A stretch of 64,000 nt of DNA from Bacteroidaceae bacterium (GTDB taxonomy: Bacteria; Bacteroidota; Bacteroidia; Bacteroidales; Bacteroidaceae), in assembly GCA_024401225.1 (NCBI GenBank), contig JAKSLM010000001.1, positions 62,001-126,000 of the forward strand, read 5' to 3'. Below are positions 18,363 to 26,099 of the stretch, piece after piece. The first letter of the stretch is position 1. The number at the start of each line of letters is the position of its first letter. The position numbers and the translations under genes were made by a program. The notes beneath the pieces were generated by a model. It was not told the DNA's origin. It did no database searches and worked only from the letters and a program-made list of their open reading frames with translations.

Positions 18363-19613
18363 CTATTCCCATATTATCATATCAGCTGGCAAATCAATCT
18401 TTTTGATTTCCGCTCTTTGACCTGTCACATAATACTTTTCTGCTACAGATTCATGCATTTGTGCAAGGAATGCTTCTTTTATCCTCGTACATTTTTCATT
18501 AATTGAATTATTGAAAGGATCAGTAAGCATAGCGACAGAAACATTTATAGTAGGCATTTCTATTTTCTTTGCCATACGTTCATCAATATCATTATATTTT
18601 TTTCGAACAGCTTGATAAATGAAACCTAATTCACGGCCATAATCAGGCAAATCCTTAAACACAATACCTTCTGGGTGCCTTAAAAAAAGAATATAAACAG
18701 CCTTATTCAATGGTTCCATACATATTTCTTTGTTCTTGAAATCAGGCAAGAATATTCGGAAATCATGCGTAATCACAATCCTGCTCAATACTGGTTCGAG
18801 ATTAAGAAATTCATTTATGATAGCTTCACTGACACCCAGAAGTCGCAATTTGTCTACTTTTTCCTTTACTTCTTCAAGCAGTTTGCGAGTATCTGATTCG
18901 AAATACATTTCCGCTGGGTCACCTTCTTCTCTTTTATGCGTGCAATAGCAACCTACTTGCCAACTATTCCCACGTCCCAATTCTTCACAGATTTCATCCA
19001 GCACCTCCTCTGGTTGAAGCATTGCCTCATCTGCATCAAAAGTAATATAATCATATACACATGTTGGTACACCTGTAGAAATAACACCTCGATAATTAAA
19101 CCATGCAAAACCTCCTTCCACTTTATTTCGATTCATTGGCATAACCATAAACCTATATAAGAAGTCATTGCTTAAATGTGCTGTTGTAACTTTATCGATA
19201 AATTCCTTAACGACGTTTTCTGCCAATCCTTGCGGAAACTTATAGTCCAGGAACTGAGCAATATCTTCCCTACTCGTACGAAGGTAGGGAAGATAAACAA
19301 ACTTAAATCCTTTCTCTGCAAATTTCCTTTCTATCAGGTCATAATTTTCCTCTATGAACTTCTCTCGTTTCTCATTTTCCTTTCTGCCGAAATAAATCAC
19401 TTCTTTCTCGTTAGGTTCAAACGAAAGATGGAACAACCGCACCCCCTTATGTTTTAGATTGAAATGAGGATTCCACTCTTCTGAGTCATCACGCCACTGT
19501 GTTACCACTGAAGGCGACTTTTTCTTTTGAAGATAACGAAGGGAATTATATATACCCTTGACTGCAAAGTAATATACAGCCAAACCTATTATAACATATA
19601 ACACTATTAACAT
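18363..19613 (-). CDS. Membrane-anchored hypothetical protein, 416 aa
   Basis: One N-terminal membrane helix (MLIVLYVIIGLAVYYFAVKG) is followed by a large soluble domain, probably cytoplasmic because positively charged residues follow the helix. The C-terminal part contains NKAVYILFLRHPEGIVFKDLPDYGREL, a pattern I associate with uncharacterised Bacteroidetes proteins, without known function. The frame opens at a TTG (19628), but the ATG at 19613 is preferred. A TATCTTTG element sits at 19626-19633, very close to this start. Confidence 0.65.
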   Translation of the reverse strand: MLIVLYVIIGLAVYYFAVKGIYNSLRYLQKKKSPSVVTQWRDDSEEWNPHFNLKHKGVRLFHLSFEPNEKEVIYFGRKENEKREKFIEENYDLIERKFAEKGFKFVYLPYLRTSREDIAQFLDYKFPQGLAENVVKEFIDKVTTAHLSNDFLYRFMVMPMNRNKVEGGFAWFNYRGVISTGVPTCVYDYITFDADEAMLQPEEVLDEICEELGRGNSWQVGCYCTHKREEGDPAEMYFESDTRKLLEEVKEKVDKLRLLGVSEAIINEFLNLEPVLSRIVITHDFRIFLPDFKNKEICMEPLNKAVYILFLRHPEGIVFKDLPDYGRELGFIYQAVRKKYNDIDERMAKKIEMPTINVSVAMLTDPFNNSINEKCTRIKEAFLAQMHESVAEKYYVTGQRAEIKKIDLPADMIIWE

Positions 19614-19625
19614 ATCATTTTTCTG

Positions 19626-19633
19626 CAAAGATA
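19626..19633 (-). promoter_or_regulatory. Promoter -7 element for the 416-aa gene
   Basis: TATCTTTG on the - strand. The expected transcription start would fall within a few bases of the ATG at 19613, so the leader would be very short. Confidence 0.45.
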
Positions 19634-19811
19634 GAAAGAAGAATTGAAATGAGGAAATGAAAAAGGAAACTTATTGTTGGTTTCCTTTTCATTTTGTGAT
19701 ATAATTTCTATAACTCATCGACAATATTTGATCTTGACAAATTAGTCTTACACTTTTTTACATACAAAAATGTACAGTAATGTTATCTGCTACTTCCTGC
19801 AAGCAATCTCA

Positions 19812-20330
19812 TTATCGTGGAAACCGTTTCATTATATCACGGTTTACTTTGTTCCAAAAAGAGCCAATATAATCTGCAAATTTTAACAAGTTGTCATCAT
19901 CTATTTCCGATGGTGGGAAATTGTCAAAATCGATGTTGGTCAATCTTGCAAATAAAGTTTCTGGTAGAAACATCGGTGTTCTTGGATAATCGCATTCTAA
20001 CATTCCTTGAACCTGCCATTTGTACTGGCTTACACGAAATAGAAATTGTTCCATATCAGATTGTTGATACGTACCCGTATTACGAACAGATTGAAAAACA
20101 GTCTCAAAAAATCCATTAATATTGCTGTCTTTGGTTAGATATTTAGCATTTCTGCCCCAGTCAATAAGAATCCAAGCACAAAACATATAAATTTCATCCC
20201 TATTATAGGTTCTTTTTACTAGTGAAGGAGCTCCAGAAATAAACCATTCGACCCACTCATTTGCTATAGAAATCATTACATCTGAGGAATAATTTCTATT
20301 TTCCTTTTTAAGAAAACTAAATAATCCCAT
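19812..20330 (-). CDS. Hypothetical protein, 172 aa
   Basis: Not recognised. A soluble, mostly helical protein rich in aromatic residues (NEWVEWFISGAPSLVKR, MFCAWILIDWGRNAKYL, KFADYIGSFWNKVNRD). No signal peptide or catalytic motif is visible. It lies 6 bases after the lipoprotein gene on the same strand and ends the transcript; 180 bases of AT-rich DNA without visible genes follow. Such small Trp-rich cytoplasmic proteins next to exported partners can be immunity proteins, but nothing here proves that. Confidence 0.6.
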   Translation of the reverse strand: MGLFSFLKKENRNYSSDVMISIANEWVEWFISGAPSLVKRTYNRDEIYMFCAWILIDWGRNAKYLTKDSNINGFFETVFQSVRNTGTYQQSDMEQFLFRVSQYKWQVQGMLECDYPRTPMFLPETLFARLTNIDFDNFPPSEIDDDNLLKFADYIGSFWNKVNRDIMKRFPR

Positions 20331-20336
20331 AACTAT

Positions 20337-21566
20337 TTATCTAATATTTGTAAGTAACAAAAAAATATCATCTGGATCCAGATATGTTATTAAATCTTCA
20401 TCTGTACCCTTAATTTTACAATGATATTTGATATAATAATCACACTTGTAAGCTAAATAAACTAATTTAGTATCAGGATTGTCCACATCAGATAGCATAC
20501 CCATTGCCCATTTTTTATAGTTCTGTTTTATTAAGGAAAGATCCTTTTCAGATAATGATAATGTCCATGACATAGTTAAAGTATCATTATTAACACTTAT
20601 ATTATTACTTTCCAACCAATCATTTAATCTGTGTGGTGAAAAGCATTTATTTATATTTATTTGTGCTAATATATTTCGTTCGTTTGACAATTGATGCAAA
20701 AAGATTTTTTTCAAAATATCTAGAGAAAGCGATTTCGATACTTTTTTCTTGGACTTTTTACCTACAAAATTGAATTTGAGAGATGCCTCTTTGTTTAATA
20801 AAACGTCATCAAGAAAAGGTATTAAACCACCATCACACATCAAAAAAATAGAAATATCTTCACACAAAGTTGGAGTGTTTTGCAATAATTGGTTTACTTG
20901 ATAGTTGTTCTCATTAATTTCTATATCAAGAGTTAAGTGTTTATTGGAGAAATCAAAATTTTTAAGAACTCCAATATCAGCTAAATGTATAGGAAGTTCT
21001 TTTCGTACATCTTCTGATATTTCCTTTATTGTTGCACTTTTCATAGGAAGCAAACGACAGTCATTGTATGCAATATTTAATATTTTATTTCTATTATATG
21101 AATTAACTCTAATTCTTATAAAATTTCCAAAGGAATCCCCTATGTAATAGACATTGCATTCATCATTTTTCACTACTTCACACAAATCTTTATCGATAAT
21201 AAACGAATCCAATGGAATTTCATTGTTTGGCTCGTAATATAGAAATTCTACATTTTTCGAATTAACATTAGTTGTATTATTGACATAACAATCCAATCTT
21301 CCACCATCTATTATGTATTCGTATATATCATATCCTTTCTCGCCAGTAGACTCGTAAGCGTCATAAATTGTATCTGGAGTTCCATATATCTTATATAATC
21401 TATTTACAGGTATTTTATCGACAAATCCTTCAAAAACAGACATGTCTGTTGAGGAAAATACATTATTTACAGACAAATAATCTGTTGGATCAAGAAGTTG
21501 TAGCGGAGATGTTGAGCATGCAATTAAAAACACGCCTGTTGCAAATATAAATATTAATCGTTTCAT
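20337..21566 (-). CDS. Hypothetical lipoprotein, 409 aa
   Basis: The N-terminus MKRLIFIFATGVFLIACSTS carries a lipobox (LIAC, Cys 17). The region LYKIYGTPDTIYDAYESTGEKGYDIYEY resembles the SmpA/BamE-like pattern in which a short helix is followed by a beta hairpin, but the match is weak. The remainder is AT-rich and unrecognised. The start codon overlaps the stop of the membrane-protein gene before it (ATGA), so the two are translationally coupled. Confidence 0.65.
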   Translation of the reverse strand: MKRLIFIFATGVFLIACSTSPLQLLDPTDYLSVNNVFSSTDMSVFEGFVDKIPVNRLYKIYGTPDTIYDAYESTGEKGYDIYEYIIDGGRLDCYVNNTTNVNSKNVEFLYYEPNNEIPLDSFIIDKDLCEVVKNDECNVYYIGDSFGNFIRIRVNSYNRNKILNIAYNDCRLLPMKSATIKEISEDVRKELPIHLADIGVLKNFDFSNKHLTLDIEINENNYQVNQLLQNTPTLCEDISIFLMCDGGLIPFLDDVLLNKEASLKFNFVGKKSKKKVSKSLSLDILKKIFLHQLSNERNILAQININKCFSPHRLNDWLESNNISVNNDTLTMSWTLSLSEKDLSLIKQNYKKWAMGMLSDVDNPDTKLVYLAYKCDYYIKYHCKIKGTDEDLITYLDPDDIFLLLTNIR

Positions 21567-22036
21567 AAATCTTCCTTTATGCTATAAGCTGTAGCGTATG
21601 TAATGACCACAGTAATTAAATAACTAATAATGCTTGTAATACAAACGAATAATTTGTCAGGATCCCACATTTTAAGGGATGAAAAAACAAAACAAACAAG
21701 TAAAAGTATAGTTATTGTGGATGCACATACATGTGGATTTCTTGATGGACAAGCTTTTCCTGCAATACAACCAGCAACTATACCTAAAGTAATAATTGAC
21801 ACAAAAATTGTTGCAATAATAACTATATACTGTACAATAGAAATTTTCACATCATAAATTGTATTTTCGAAATCAAAAAGAACGGGACCTCGCTCATAAT
21901 CAATACCACAAAGCCAAAGAACGATTAGTGCAATATATGGCATAACCCATTTACAAATAACGCCAGCTATAATTCCACCAAGGATTGAAAGAGGTAGATA
22001 GAATACCCATCTTAGTATTTTAATTGTTATTTCCAT
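21563..22036 (-). CDS. Small integral membrane protein, 157 aa
   Basis: Not recognised. About four hydrophobic segments are visible (roughly residues 9-30, 33-46, 67-92 and 104-125, with a further one near the C-terminus). A Cys/Pro-rich loop (GKACPSRNPHVC) joins two of them. The ATG at 22036 is chosen; the codon before it is GTG. It overlaps the lipoprotein gene by 4 bases. A 116-base gap without visible gene separates it from the next gene upstream. Confidence 0.6.
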   Translation of the reverse strand: MEITIKILRWVFYLPLSILGGIIAGVICKWVMPYIALIVLWLCGIDYERGPVLFDFENTIYDVKISIVQYIVIIATIFVSIITLGIVAGCIAGKACPSRNPHVCASTITILLLVCFVFSSLKMWDPDKLFVCITSIISYLITVVITYATAYSIKEDL

Positions 22037-22152
22037 CACATTACTATAATTAAAATGAAGAAATCCATATTGTGTCTAATCACATCAAAATTTGGAGATA
22101 TTTGAATATGGATCGTCTTTTGATAATTTATTTAAAACAATATTCTCTTATT

Positions 22153-22497
22153 TTATCTATCGGAGTTAATTGTATGAAAAAGAACTAATATTGAAGGGGA
22201 ATATAAAAATATTGTAAAACATATTGACACTATCGCCATTAACCACCAATAAAAATTATAAGCAGTGGTATAATATTCCGCCTTATACAATATATCAAAG
22301 TCGCAACTCCAAAGAAAATTGGGAATAACACAAAGACCATGCCAAATACCCGAGAACCACGAATATGTTTCTGTTGGATTGATGTGGCATAGGAACCGGC
22401 TTATAACCAAAGATATAAGTAATTCGACTGCAGGAAAGCAACCTGCCTTTACACCAAAAACGAAAAATATCACTGCAAAAACTATAATAATAACCAT
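22153..22497 (-). CDS. Small membrane protein, 114 aa
   Basis: Not recognised. Hydrophobic stretches at the N-terminus (MVIIIVFAVIFFVFGVKAG) and at the C-terminal third suggest two to three membrane helices; the loop between has several Trp and Cys residues. The frame opens with TTG at 22503, which would overlap the upstream stop; the ATG at 22497 is preferred. It lies directly after the DUF6804-like gene. Confidence 0.55.
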   Translation of the reverse strand: MVIIIVFAVIFFVFGVKAGCFPAVELLISLVISRFLCHINPTETYSWFSGIWHGLCVIPNFLWSCDFDILYKAEYYTTAYNFYWWLMAIVSICFTIFLYSPSILVLFHTINSDR

Positions 22498-22499
22498 TT

Positions 22500-22793
22500 T
22501 CAATCAGAACATTTATTTGAATAAAAAAACATAACAACTAACACAATAGCCACAACTACATCTACCATATTCCATATAGTTCTTCCTAAAGCAATTTTGA
22601 AGAATGGCTGAAAAAGCAAAGCTAAACTTCCAAAAGTAACTAAACCAAATTGTTGCTCTTTGGTTGAATAGTCATAAGCCATCCATCCAAATAAGACCAT
22701 AGCAATGAACCTAACCAATTGGTAATAACCATAAGGCATATCTGCTAAGCATAAAAGCAGCAAAGCAGCAAAAGCAAACTGAATGTATTTCAT
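22500..22793 (-). CDS. DUF6804-like small membrane protein
   Basis: A 97-aa protein with three to four hydrophobic segments. The pattern MKYIQFAFAALLLLCLADMPYGYYQLVRFIAM and the C-terminal LGRTIWNMVDVVVAIVL resemble the uncharacterised DUF6804 family; this is from memory of the family and was not aligned. The start at 22793 is chosen because the longer frame runs back into the previous gene. It is co-directional with all other genes of this block. Confidence 0.6.
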   Translation of the reverse strand: MKYIQFAFAALLLLCLADMPYGYYQLVRFIAMVLFGWMAYDYSTKEQQFGLVTFGSLALLFQPFFKIALGRTIWNMVDVVVAIVLVVMFFYSNKCSD

Positions 22794-22809
22794 CTTTTTA
22801 ATAATTTGT

Positions 22810-23334
22810 TTAGCCAAAAACATGTTTAACAAGCGCCTGATTTTTCAAAAGCAGATCTTCAACCTGTTTCTCTGAATATCCAAGATTCTCACAGACTTCT
22901 TCGAACATTCCCCATCCAACATTATTATTCGCTTTCATTACAAATCCACTGGCAGCAATGATAAATTGTTCATATACTCTACGGTCATTTATTGTCTTAA
23001 CACACGCAATCATCTCGTCGAGTGTATCGAAAGACCTTGAATTTATATTTCTCAAATTATCTTCAGTAATGCCAATGCTTATAATATAGAATTCAAAAGC
23101 CTTGAGCACATCGTAATTGTTGCCACCTGCTTGCGTTGCTAAATTTCCCATAATAGCCATTAGACCTAATTTTTGTCTAAGACTAAGAGACGAATATAAA
23201 TGTGCAGACATACTGCGGATTTCATTAGCCTGATTTCTATTATAATACGTATAAGCACAACTGTTACTACCAGCCAGTATTATAGGCTCTTCAATTTGAA
23301 CTACTGTTGATTGAGGACTTGAATATTTTTTCAT
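22810..23334 (-). CDS. TerB-like protein with a Bacteroidales leader-like N-terminus
   Basis: The 174-aa product has an N-terminus (SSPQSTVVQIEEPIILAGS) like the short conserved leader found in many small Prevotella/Bacteroides proteins, followed by a helical domain (YDVLKAFEFYIISIGITEDN, then ARG/Asp-rich helices and GWGMFEEVCENLGYSEKQVEDLL) that resembles TerB-type four-helix bundles. Function is unknown. It follows the 123-aa gene by 35 bases and precedes the DUF6804-like gene. Confidence 0.55.
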   Translation of the reverse strand: MKKYSSPQSTVVQIEEPIILAGSNSCAYTYYNRNQANEIRSMSAHLYSSLSLRQKLGLMAIMGNLATQAGGNNYDVLKAFEFYIISIGITEDNLRNINSRSFDTLDEMIACVKTINDRRVYEQFIIAASGFVMKANNNVGWGMFEEVCENLGYSEKQVEDLLLKNQALVKHVFG

Positions 23335-23369
23335 CTTTAATAATTTGTTTTAATTTTAACTTCATCATG

Positions 23370-23741
23370 TTAACCTAATAATTTCTTAAATACACTTTTA
23401 CGTTCTTCTTCGCTCATTTCTTCATACCTTTCAAGCAGAATATCACGAATCTTTTCTTTCTTGAATGAACTGTGTGTTGACTTCAATTCTGTAACAAGAT
23501 CCTTCGTCTCAGAATCTTTAAGTTTATCAACAACATCAGCTAATTCATCATGATAATACAACTCGAACAAAGTAGGATAAAGGGCATTACTTTTATCCAT
23601 CCAACGTGAACGAATAATCTTGCGCAAGTCTTCTTTGCCCATAGACCTGACAAGTGTTTTACACTCATCCAGCCTTGCCTCATCCCATGGTTTGTAACGA
23701 AAAGCTTTGAGGTTCTGAAAAACTGTTTCTAATTCTGTCAT
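23370..23741 (-). CDS. Hypothetical helical protein, 123 aa
   Basis: Not recognised. A cytoplasmic, highly charged, all-helical protein (KKEKIRDILLERYEEMSEEERKSVF at the C-terminus). The start at 23741 (MTELETVF) is chosen because the promoter element at 23767-23774 lies within the longer frame that opens at 23813. It is the first gene of the - strand run reaching to 17665. Confidence 0.6.
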   Translation of the reverse strand: MTELETVFQNLKAFRYKPWDEARLDECKTLVRSMGKEDLRKIIRSRWMDKSNALYPTLFELYYHDELADVVDKLKDSETKDLVTELKSTHSSFKKEKIRDILLERYEEMSEEERKSVFKKLLG

Positions 23742-23766
23742 AATGCATTTGTTTTTGTATCCGACG

Positions 23767-23774
23767 CAAAGATA
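23767..23774 (-). promoter_or_regulatory. Promoter -7 element of the AT-rich gene block
   Basis: TATCTTTG on the - strand, 25 bases before the ATG at 23741. Confidence 0.6.
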
Positions 23775-23852
23775 CAAAGCAATTTTCATAAAAGAACTAT
23801 AAAAGCATTCCACAAGCCTTGTGAAAACATCAAATTACTTTGCTTTGCAGAA

Positions 23853-24086
23853 TCAAGGAGGTGATCTTAGCAGAGAAATGTGCAGGACTTTTTCGGTGAT
23901 GAATGTTGGTGAAGTGAAAACAAAGCACAACTCATCTACATTCTCCAACTCTGCTTTCAATACTTCGTAAGCATAGATAGAGAATGAAGCTGCTGCAATG
24001 GACAACTTCGAACCTGAAGTCATCTTTACCCTAAGGTCACCAACAACTCTTTCCGATATATTGTTTATGACTTTAGGTGGTTGCAT
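23853..24086 (-). pseudogene. N-terminal remnant of a helicase-related protein
   Basis: A 77-codon frame. The first about 60 residues (VINNISERVVGDLRVKMTSGSKLSIAAASFSIYAYEVL and ELCFVFTSPTFITEK) closely match the N-terminus of large Bacteroidetes PLD/DEAD-type helicase-related proteins, which run to about 1000 aa; this is recall of the family, not an alignment. The match stops after TFITEK and a few unrelated codons lead to a stop. The rest of the gene is missing, so this is a remnant. It marks the right end of the AT-rich block. Confidence 0.6.
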
Positions 24087-24194
24087 GGTATGTAGCGAAA
24101 CTAAATGTAGTCATTCTGCTTGCTTTTTATTGCACTACTACTTTTCACGCTACAATACAAGTGTTGTTGTGAATGGTATTAGACAGGAGAATAC

Positions 24195-24405
24195 AAAAAA
24201 GAGTGTGAGCCCCTTCGTATGCGTTCACCCAGGCAGCCTCGGAATGGAACCTGACCTCACAGTTATCGAAGAATACCCACACTTATCGTGTAGGCATTAG
24301 TATTCTTAACTGTGAGGTAAGGCACCTCCATAAACGAAGATACCAACCATTATTATTGGCGTTTGTATTCCGAGAATAAGTTTCCGAGGCTTTTCCGGTG
24401 AACGC
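24195..24405 (-). ncRNA. Structured small RNA candidate, possibly 6S RNA
   Basis: Four sets of complementary arms nest here. The outer stem is 9 bp perfect (24221-24229 with 24397-24405); the next is 10 bp perfect (24235-24244 with 24382-24391). Inside lies a long hairpin of 10 + 8 bp (24255-24264 with 24308-24317, 24269-24276 with 24300-24307) and a smaller hairpin around 24332-24365. On the - strand the outer stem is followed by a T run (A6 at 24195-24200), which fits a 3' end. The size (about 200 nt) and a rod with a central open region fit 6S RNA, a regulator of RNA polymerase. The family name is an inference; the fold is visible. Confidence 0.55.
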
Positions 24406-24480
24406 AAAATAATAGTTAATGCTTTATAATCAATATGTCTGCCTCGCCTCACTATAATATATAAATAAGGTAAGACGATG

Positions 24481-24509
24481 CAAATATACGAAATATATCT
24501 TTATTCAAA
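24481..24509 (-). promoter_or_regulatory. Possible promoter of the structured RNA
   Basis: TATATTTG on the - strand (24481-24488) with TTTG at 24506-24509, 17 bases apart, slightly shorter than usual. It would give a primary transcript with about 70 bases before the folded part. A weaker -7-like TTATTTTG lies directly at 24405-24412. Confidence 0.4.
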
Positions 24510-24539
24510 CATACAATTCGTGAGAAAAATGCATAATGC

Positions 24540-24626
24540 ATGAATATCTATAACATTTTCATGAAATCGTTATAACATTTCGATCCATTCGCTATAACGT
24601 ATTGCATGAATCGTTATAACGTTTTC
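24540..24626. repeat. Four-unit tandem array of an ATAACGTT-type repeat
   Basis: Four degenerate units of 21-24 bases (24540-24560, 24561-24581, 24582-24605, 24606-24626) share the pattern ATGAA-TCGTTATAACGTTTTC, with the core CGTTATAACG being a palindrome. They abut a second array of similar period but different sequence. No coding potential. Confidence 0.6.
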
Positions 24627-24629
24627 ATA

Positions 24630-24716
24630 AACTCCTTGCAAGGAAATGGCTAACTCCTTGCAAGGAGTTGAGCGAATCATTGCAAGGAGTTGGGCAAGTC
24701 CTAGTAAGGAGTTTTT
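24630..24716. repeat. Four-unit tandem array of the CTCCTTGCAAGGAG palindrome, copy A
   Basis: Four units of about 21-23 bases (starting near 24630, 24652, 24675 and 24696) carry variants of AACTCCTTGCAAGGAGTT; the core CTCCTTGCAAGGAG is a perfect dyad in unit 2 and degenerates in the others. The same four-unit arrangement recurs at 58512-58599, 34 kb away. Confidence 0.75.
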
Positions 24717-24754
24717 GGGGGACTTTGATGGTGATGAATAACAGACACATGGAG

Positions 24755-25022
24755 AAAAGTGCCAACACCCTACTAAATCTGCGTAATCCATTTATTTTCC
24801 ATAGTTTAAGTTAGTAGAGTGTTTTGCAAACACTCTACTAACTCCCTACGAACACTCTACTAAGAGGGGCAGCAAAATATCGACTCCATGCATCAATAGT
24901 GGAAAAAGGAGTGTTAGTAGGGTGACAGTAGAGAGTTAGTAGGGTGTTTACAAAACACCCTACTAAGATAACATACGAATATTCAACTCATTATGTCATT
25001 TTAGTAGGGTGTTGGCACTTTT
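24755..25022. repeat. Palindrome cluster inside a 23-bp perfect inverted repeat
   Basis: The arms 24755-24777 and 25000-25022 are perfect inverted copies of 23 bp (core GCCAACACCCTACTAAA). Inside are two palindromes with 14-bp perfect arms and 3-base loops (24811-24824 with 24828-24841; 24936-24949 with 24953-24966) and at least two more half copies (24851-24864 and near 24915). All share TTAGTAG(A/G)GTGTT. The unit has a GTAG at its foot, as in REP/BIME elements. No transposase gene is adjacent. Confidence 0.7.
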
Positions 25023-25040
25023 TATGATGAAATGTTATTT

Positions 25041-26093
25041 TCAGTCGATGGATATTACCTTAACGTAGTCCTGAAGATTGGCGCCATAGCCTCCTTCGCC
25101 TCGCTGCGAATCACTAATAAGAAGCAAGGTCTGCTTGCCATTGCTGAGTGTAGGGCCAAGGCACATGCCTTCGTAGTTGGCAAATTTTGGTGTCTTGGAT
25201 ACATTCATGTGCGTAGTGAATTCGCACAGCAATGTCTTAGTGAGCATCTGACCTGGTGCCGCTGTGGAAGGGTTGACTGTATAAATGCAGTTGCGAACGA
25301 AACTGTCAGTAGGGATCTGAGTAGAGAGGAAGATCTCGCGCTCAAGGATTATGAGACGACCATCATCAAGGGCTACCATTTCGACTACTCCAAGGTAGTC
25401 GTTATCGTCTGCCATTTCGCACTTGCCTACTGGTGCATCTGCACGATAGAGGTATTGCTTTGCTGGCTTCAAGTCTTCGGTAAAGCTTTGGAGGCGAACA
25501 TAGCCTTCATTCGCATCAGCAAGCAGGGGCTTTTCGGTTGTTGTCCAAAAGAGGCCTGTTGCCTGAGAGTATGCAAGCGATTCGAATCCAAACGCTTCAA
25601 CTATGTGCCCCATATCAAACTGTTGTGGGATTTCCAGTTCGCGGCCTGTAGGTTTACCTTCGAATGTATACTCGCGGATACGCGAATCCCATTCCCCTGC
25701 TACAAACAGCGTTTTGGTGGAAGGATGGTAGATGATGGCTTCCGAATCGTTGTTCTTCTTGTATTCATATTCCTTGCCTTCATACCAATCCATGCCTGTA
25801 CCAGGTGGAACATCACGCGAAGCCTTTACAACCTCACCTGTTGATGGATTGATTGATAAGTCCATGTACACAAAGCCTGCGCCATAAGCCATGTCGTCGG
25901 TTACCGCATAGCGATTGCTGCTTACACAGCAGATGCCGGAGTAGTTGCCTGAGGGGATGCCAAGAGCTGTAAGATTGCTCACACAATCTATTGCACCACC
26001 ATCATTCGTTTCCTCGCTTTTCGAGCATGCAGACATTACGAATGCGGAGAATGACAGAAGCAGAACTGTTATTGTAGAACTGAATGTTTTCAT
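25041..26093 (-). CDS. Esterase-like phytase family lipoprotein
   Basis: A 350-aa exported lipoprotein (lipobox around MSAC, Cys 22). The sequence has the character of the esterase-like phytase family (PF13449), a beta-propeller: SEAIIYHPSTKTLFVAGEWDSRIREY, ESLAYSQATGLFWTTTE and NYEGMCLGPTLSNGKQTLLLISDSQ near the end. Substrate is not known; members are annotated from similarity to phytases. It follows the outer-membrane protein gene after 6 bases, so the two are an operon, and it ends beside the repeat cluster. Confidence 0.8.
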   Translation of the reverse strand: MKTFSSTITVLLLSFSAFVMSACSKSEETNDGGAIDCVSNLTALGIPSGNYSGICCVSSNRYAVTDDMAYGAGFVYMDLSINPSTGEVVKASRDVPPGTGMDWYEGKEYEYKKNNDSEAIIYHPSTKTLFVAGEWDSRIREYTFEGKPTGRELEIPQQFDMGHIVEAFGFESLAYSQATGLFWTTTEKPLLADANEGYVRLQSFTEDLKPAKQYLYRADAPVGKCEMADDNDYLGVVEMVALDDGRLIILEREIFLSTQIPTDSFVRNCIYTVNPSTAAPGQMLTKTLLCEFTTHMNVSKTPKFANYEGMCLGPTLSNGKQTLLLISDSQRGEGGYGANLQDYVKVISID

Positions 26094-26099
26094 TTTTTC

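Larger units (their letters stand above)
17665..23741 (-). other. AT-rich accessory block of mostly unrecognised genes
   Basis: Nine consecutive - strand genes lie here. They are visibly richer in A and T than the flanking housekeeping genes, and only two resemble known families. Several are coupled by overlaps or tiny gaps, and membrane, lipoprotein and soluble products alternate. Both flanks (17404-17619 and 23853-24086) are gene remnants. This pattern suggests acquisition by horizontal transfer. No integrase, transposase or tRNA attachment site is visible at the ends. Confidence 0.55.

Noticed and set aside
23998..24300. 100-codon + strand frame overlapping the helicase remnant
   Set aside because: The - strand remnant has a family match, and the frame runs into the structured RNA region.
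24195..24405. Retron msr-msd RNA
   Set aside because: The fold is compatible, but no reverse transcriptase gene is present on either side; kept only as an alternative in the RNA finding.
24540..24716. CRISPR array
   Set aside because: Units are palindromic, adjacent and without unique spacers of constant length; no cas gene is in the window.
25032..25844. 270-codon + strand frame opposite the phytase-like lipoprotein
   Set aside because: Composition (many Cys and aromatic residues) and lack of any motif mark it as the complement of the real gene.
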